Shown in pieces: positions 61,501 to 64,000 of a stretch of 64,000 bases of DNA; positions within the stretch are counted from its first letter, which is position 1; each line of letters begins with the position of its first letter. This stretch comes from Aphelocoma coerulescens (lineage: Eukaryota; Chordata; Aves; Passeriformes; Corvidae): positions 2,425,501 to 2,489,500 of the forward strand of contig NC_091018.1 in assembly GCF_041296385.1 (NCBI RefSeq), written 5' to 3'. The notes beneath the pieces are model-generated. The model was not told the DNA's origin and did no database searches. It saw nothing but the letters and a program-made list of their open reading frames with translations. The translations under genes and the position numbers were made by a program.

Positions 61501-64000
61501 ATTTAGACTGCTTTCACAACAGATGCAAAGTTGTTATTCAAAATATCATTCTGATAATTGGATTTTTTTAAGTGTAAAGTTCTGTAAGCAGTGCAAGCTA
61601 TCTGAATTAAAACTGAGTTTGTCTGCAAAAACCAGGAAAAATTAAAAAGCTGGAAAGATTAGATGGTTCACATTCATTAATCAAATCCCTTAATTGCACT
61701 GAAGTACTAAAAGAAGAATCACTTTTGTTAACTTGAAAGTTAGGATGCACTTTTTTGGGAATTCAATTCTTTTTGATGTACATATTCCCAGTAAATCTAT
61801 GCCTGGTTCTAATCTGCAGCAGCACTGTCCATAATTAAGAATATTTTACAAGATGCTCTTTCAGAAATCCCCAGTAATTAATAATAAATATCTCTTTTTT
61901 ACAGCACATGAATCTACAACAATGAAATAAACCTGAAGTTACAAGCACAGCACTCCAGCCTGTGCAAACAGACTTGGCAGTTCCAAGTACAGATTTATGT
62001 CTGGAAGGATGCATTCTCCTTGAAGCTGTTTGTGCAACCTACTTACCAGAAGAAAGAGATTTCCTGGAGATTTCCTTTAATTAGCTGGAACAACCATTAG
62101 TAAAACAAGCAACTAAAACCAGAAGCATACAAGCTCGCATGGTTTATTAAAAAGCAATAATTAAAAATACATCTTAAAATTCAAGAAAGGTGGCACCAGG
62201 TTCAGTAACAGCTCTTTCTGTGTGGACAACAACGAGAGTCTAGGAAGAGAAAGTTTAGCAGTCTCCCTGGAAAGATAATGACAGGAGAGGAAATACATCA
62301 TCCATGCTCGTGTGGTTTGTGTCCCTCCCCTTCCCAGTTTCTGAAAGCCTCCATTTATTCCTGGGGCAATTAGGAGTCATCACCACTGTCAATTATACTT
62401 TTCACTAAGTGAATGCAATGTCATTTCCAAAAAAAATTCTGAATCAGATGAATTTCAAAGTCTGGAATGCAGCTATTTTCCTGTGAGTGTTTCCTGGAGC
62501 AGCCACAGCCCGGAGTGATTTGAACACAAAGGTCTCTTCCAGGGGATTACAGGAGACAGGGGCTGTGTCCCCTCTCTTACCCATCATGAGAATTGTGTGC
62601 CTCATTCCTCTCTCCCCAGCTGAAATGCACCCCTGCAATTCTGCACTCTGCGTATTGACTCAAATGAAGCTTTGTGTAATAAGATTTAAATTGTAATGAC
62701 TCATTATGTCAACCCTTTTTGCTGGTATTTTACATAGTAAGTGTGCACAGAGTGCAGGGTCCTACTGCAGAAAATCCCAGCAAGTTGACAGTGGGTAAGT
62801 ACAAAAAAAACCTACTCTGGAAACTTATCCCAAAATCTCAGCATGACCAGAGTTCCAAAAGGATGATTTGAGTGGGTGTCCCTATTACAGCCATTGTCAT
62901 CCGTTCAAGATTCTCTCCTGAATCCATCACATTTAGATTTTAGTGGGGCCAGGCTGTCTTCTTTATATGGGCCTCAGGTGAATGATTTCAAAGCATTATT
63001 TTTCATGATTGTTTAAACATTTGGCTATGCACACTCACACAGAGAGCTGTTTTCTAATAATCCTTTTATCAGCCTGAAGCTGGAACAACTTTCTTTCTTG
63101 CAAGGATCTGTTATTGAGAGTTTCTTATTAGTAACTAGATGCTGACATTGATTTCATTAAAAAATAAGCACAGTCCCGAAGAGCTTTTGATTTCTTTTTT
63201 TAATTGCATAACATGTAGAGTATAAACACAAACAGCTTTGCTCAGAACTGTACCTGTTTAATTGCTTGAATTAAAAGGATTTCTGGATCAGCAGTTTCTC
63301 TCATTTTTTTGGTACACATTGGTGGCATGTTACCAAGGCACCTCTAAAACTGCTAAATGTGGCTGAAAGTGATGTGGAAAAATTATTTTTGTGTGCATTG
63401 TAGAGTGCTCAAAACCACTAACAAAACCATTGTTTTACAGTACCAAAGTAATGGCTATTCTGTGCAAAATCAGCTGTAGATAAATACCTTTTCTTCTTAC
63501 AGTGAAGTAAAGGAATAACTTTGCCTTGAGATACCATTTTGTGTCCAGTGAGTCTAATAGACAAATTTTGTTAATTTGCACCAAAAAGTAAGCTGATTTT
63601 TGGCTCTTTTGTGTCAGCTTTTTAAAGACAGAGGTTAACAAAACTCTTCAAACCCACCAAATTCTCTTCTCTATATGATTCCACATCAACCTACAGAGGA
63701 CTATTCTCTGGCTGGTTTCTAAATTCTGGTGCTCCCTATTTAAATATCCATAGGAAGTACAAACGCTTCTCTCCTACTCGTTTCTCATCTGAGAATTTAA
63801 CAGCAACAGTTAAATGACAAAATACTATAAGAAAGTAGGTTGGGGAAGTGGGAGGAGGACAAAAAATTGATAAAGAAATGGGAAAGAGAGCTGAAGCTTA
63901 AAGCTTCTTGTAGTACATCACTGTAGCTCTTATGACTCTTTTTTCACACTCTTTCTTCTGTTCAGAATCCAAATGTTTACAAGGCTGTAATTGAAAGCCA
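58577..64000. other. Unique noncoding DNA to window end
   Basis: Apart from the CR1 scrap at 60617-60700 nothing is recognised. A purine-rich tract (A/G) occurs at 60300-60360. A 66-codon frame at 61184-61384 contains no CpG and no known motif. The 150-codon frame at 60479-60931 runs through the CR1 scrap and is not a gene. Confidence 0.55.
60617..60700 (-). mobile_element. CR1-type 3'-end scrap, inverted
   Basis: The plus strand reads 'agaaaattctgtgttagaag' then 'gcacccacagggatcactg' and 'tgtccagctctta', matching the reverse complement of the CR1 3' terminus type 'gagttggaagggacccacaaggatcatcgagtccaactc' with several changes. The limits are approximate. Confidence 0.7.

Overview
The window reads as nuclear DNA of a bird, most likely a passerine (inference). 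The main evidence is a set of CR1 LINE 3' fragments. Two of them (about 23450-23823 and 32430-32812) carry the avian CR1 tail: the 'gagctggagagggactttg' block, then 'ccctggaagtgtccaag', then 'ttccaac...attctgtg'. Two solo LTRs of endogenous retroviruses (about 7555-8216 and 58064-58576) also fit an avian genome. The rest is AT-rich, CpG-poor sequence with short mono-, di- and trinucleotide runs, as in a large intron or intergenic desert.

I find no protein-coding gene, rRNA or tRNA that the sequence supports. Open frames are short, occur on both strands and look like chance. The longest lie in the minisatellite or over the ATA repeat. One stretch (42773-42970) has coding-like composition and a plausible splice acceptor, but I do not recognise its product.

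Layout. 1-7.5 kb is unique AT-rich DNA with a tiny CR1 scrap and an AC microsatellite. 7.5-8.2 kb is a minus-strand solo LTR with four 29-bp CCAAT-bearing repeats. 8.2-28.9 kb is mostly unique, with a perfect 43-bp tandem duplication, a poly(A)/(TA)n pair, two CR1 fragments and an enhancer-like block near 18.0-18.3 kb. 28.9-29.9 kb holds the most striking object: 35 tandem units of 22 or 24 bp, each centred on a full-length cAMP response element (TGACGTCA) or a one-base decay of it, abutting a short CpG-rich segment. 30-42.7 kb has two CR1 fragments and two predicted G-quadruplexes. 42.7-47.5 kb has the candidate exon or conserved element, an enhancer-like block with two AP-1 sites, a CpG-enriched patch and a CR1 scrap containing a hairpin. 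47.5-64 kb has an ATA microsatellite, the second LTR and a last CR1 scrap.

No genes can be shown to act together here. If the window has a function it is probably regulatory. The CRE array with its CpG-rich neighbour is the best candidate, but it could equally be a neutral minisatellite that amplified a palindromic motif.
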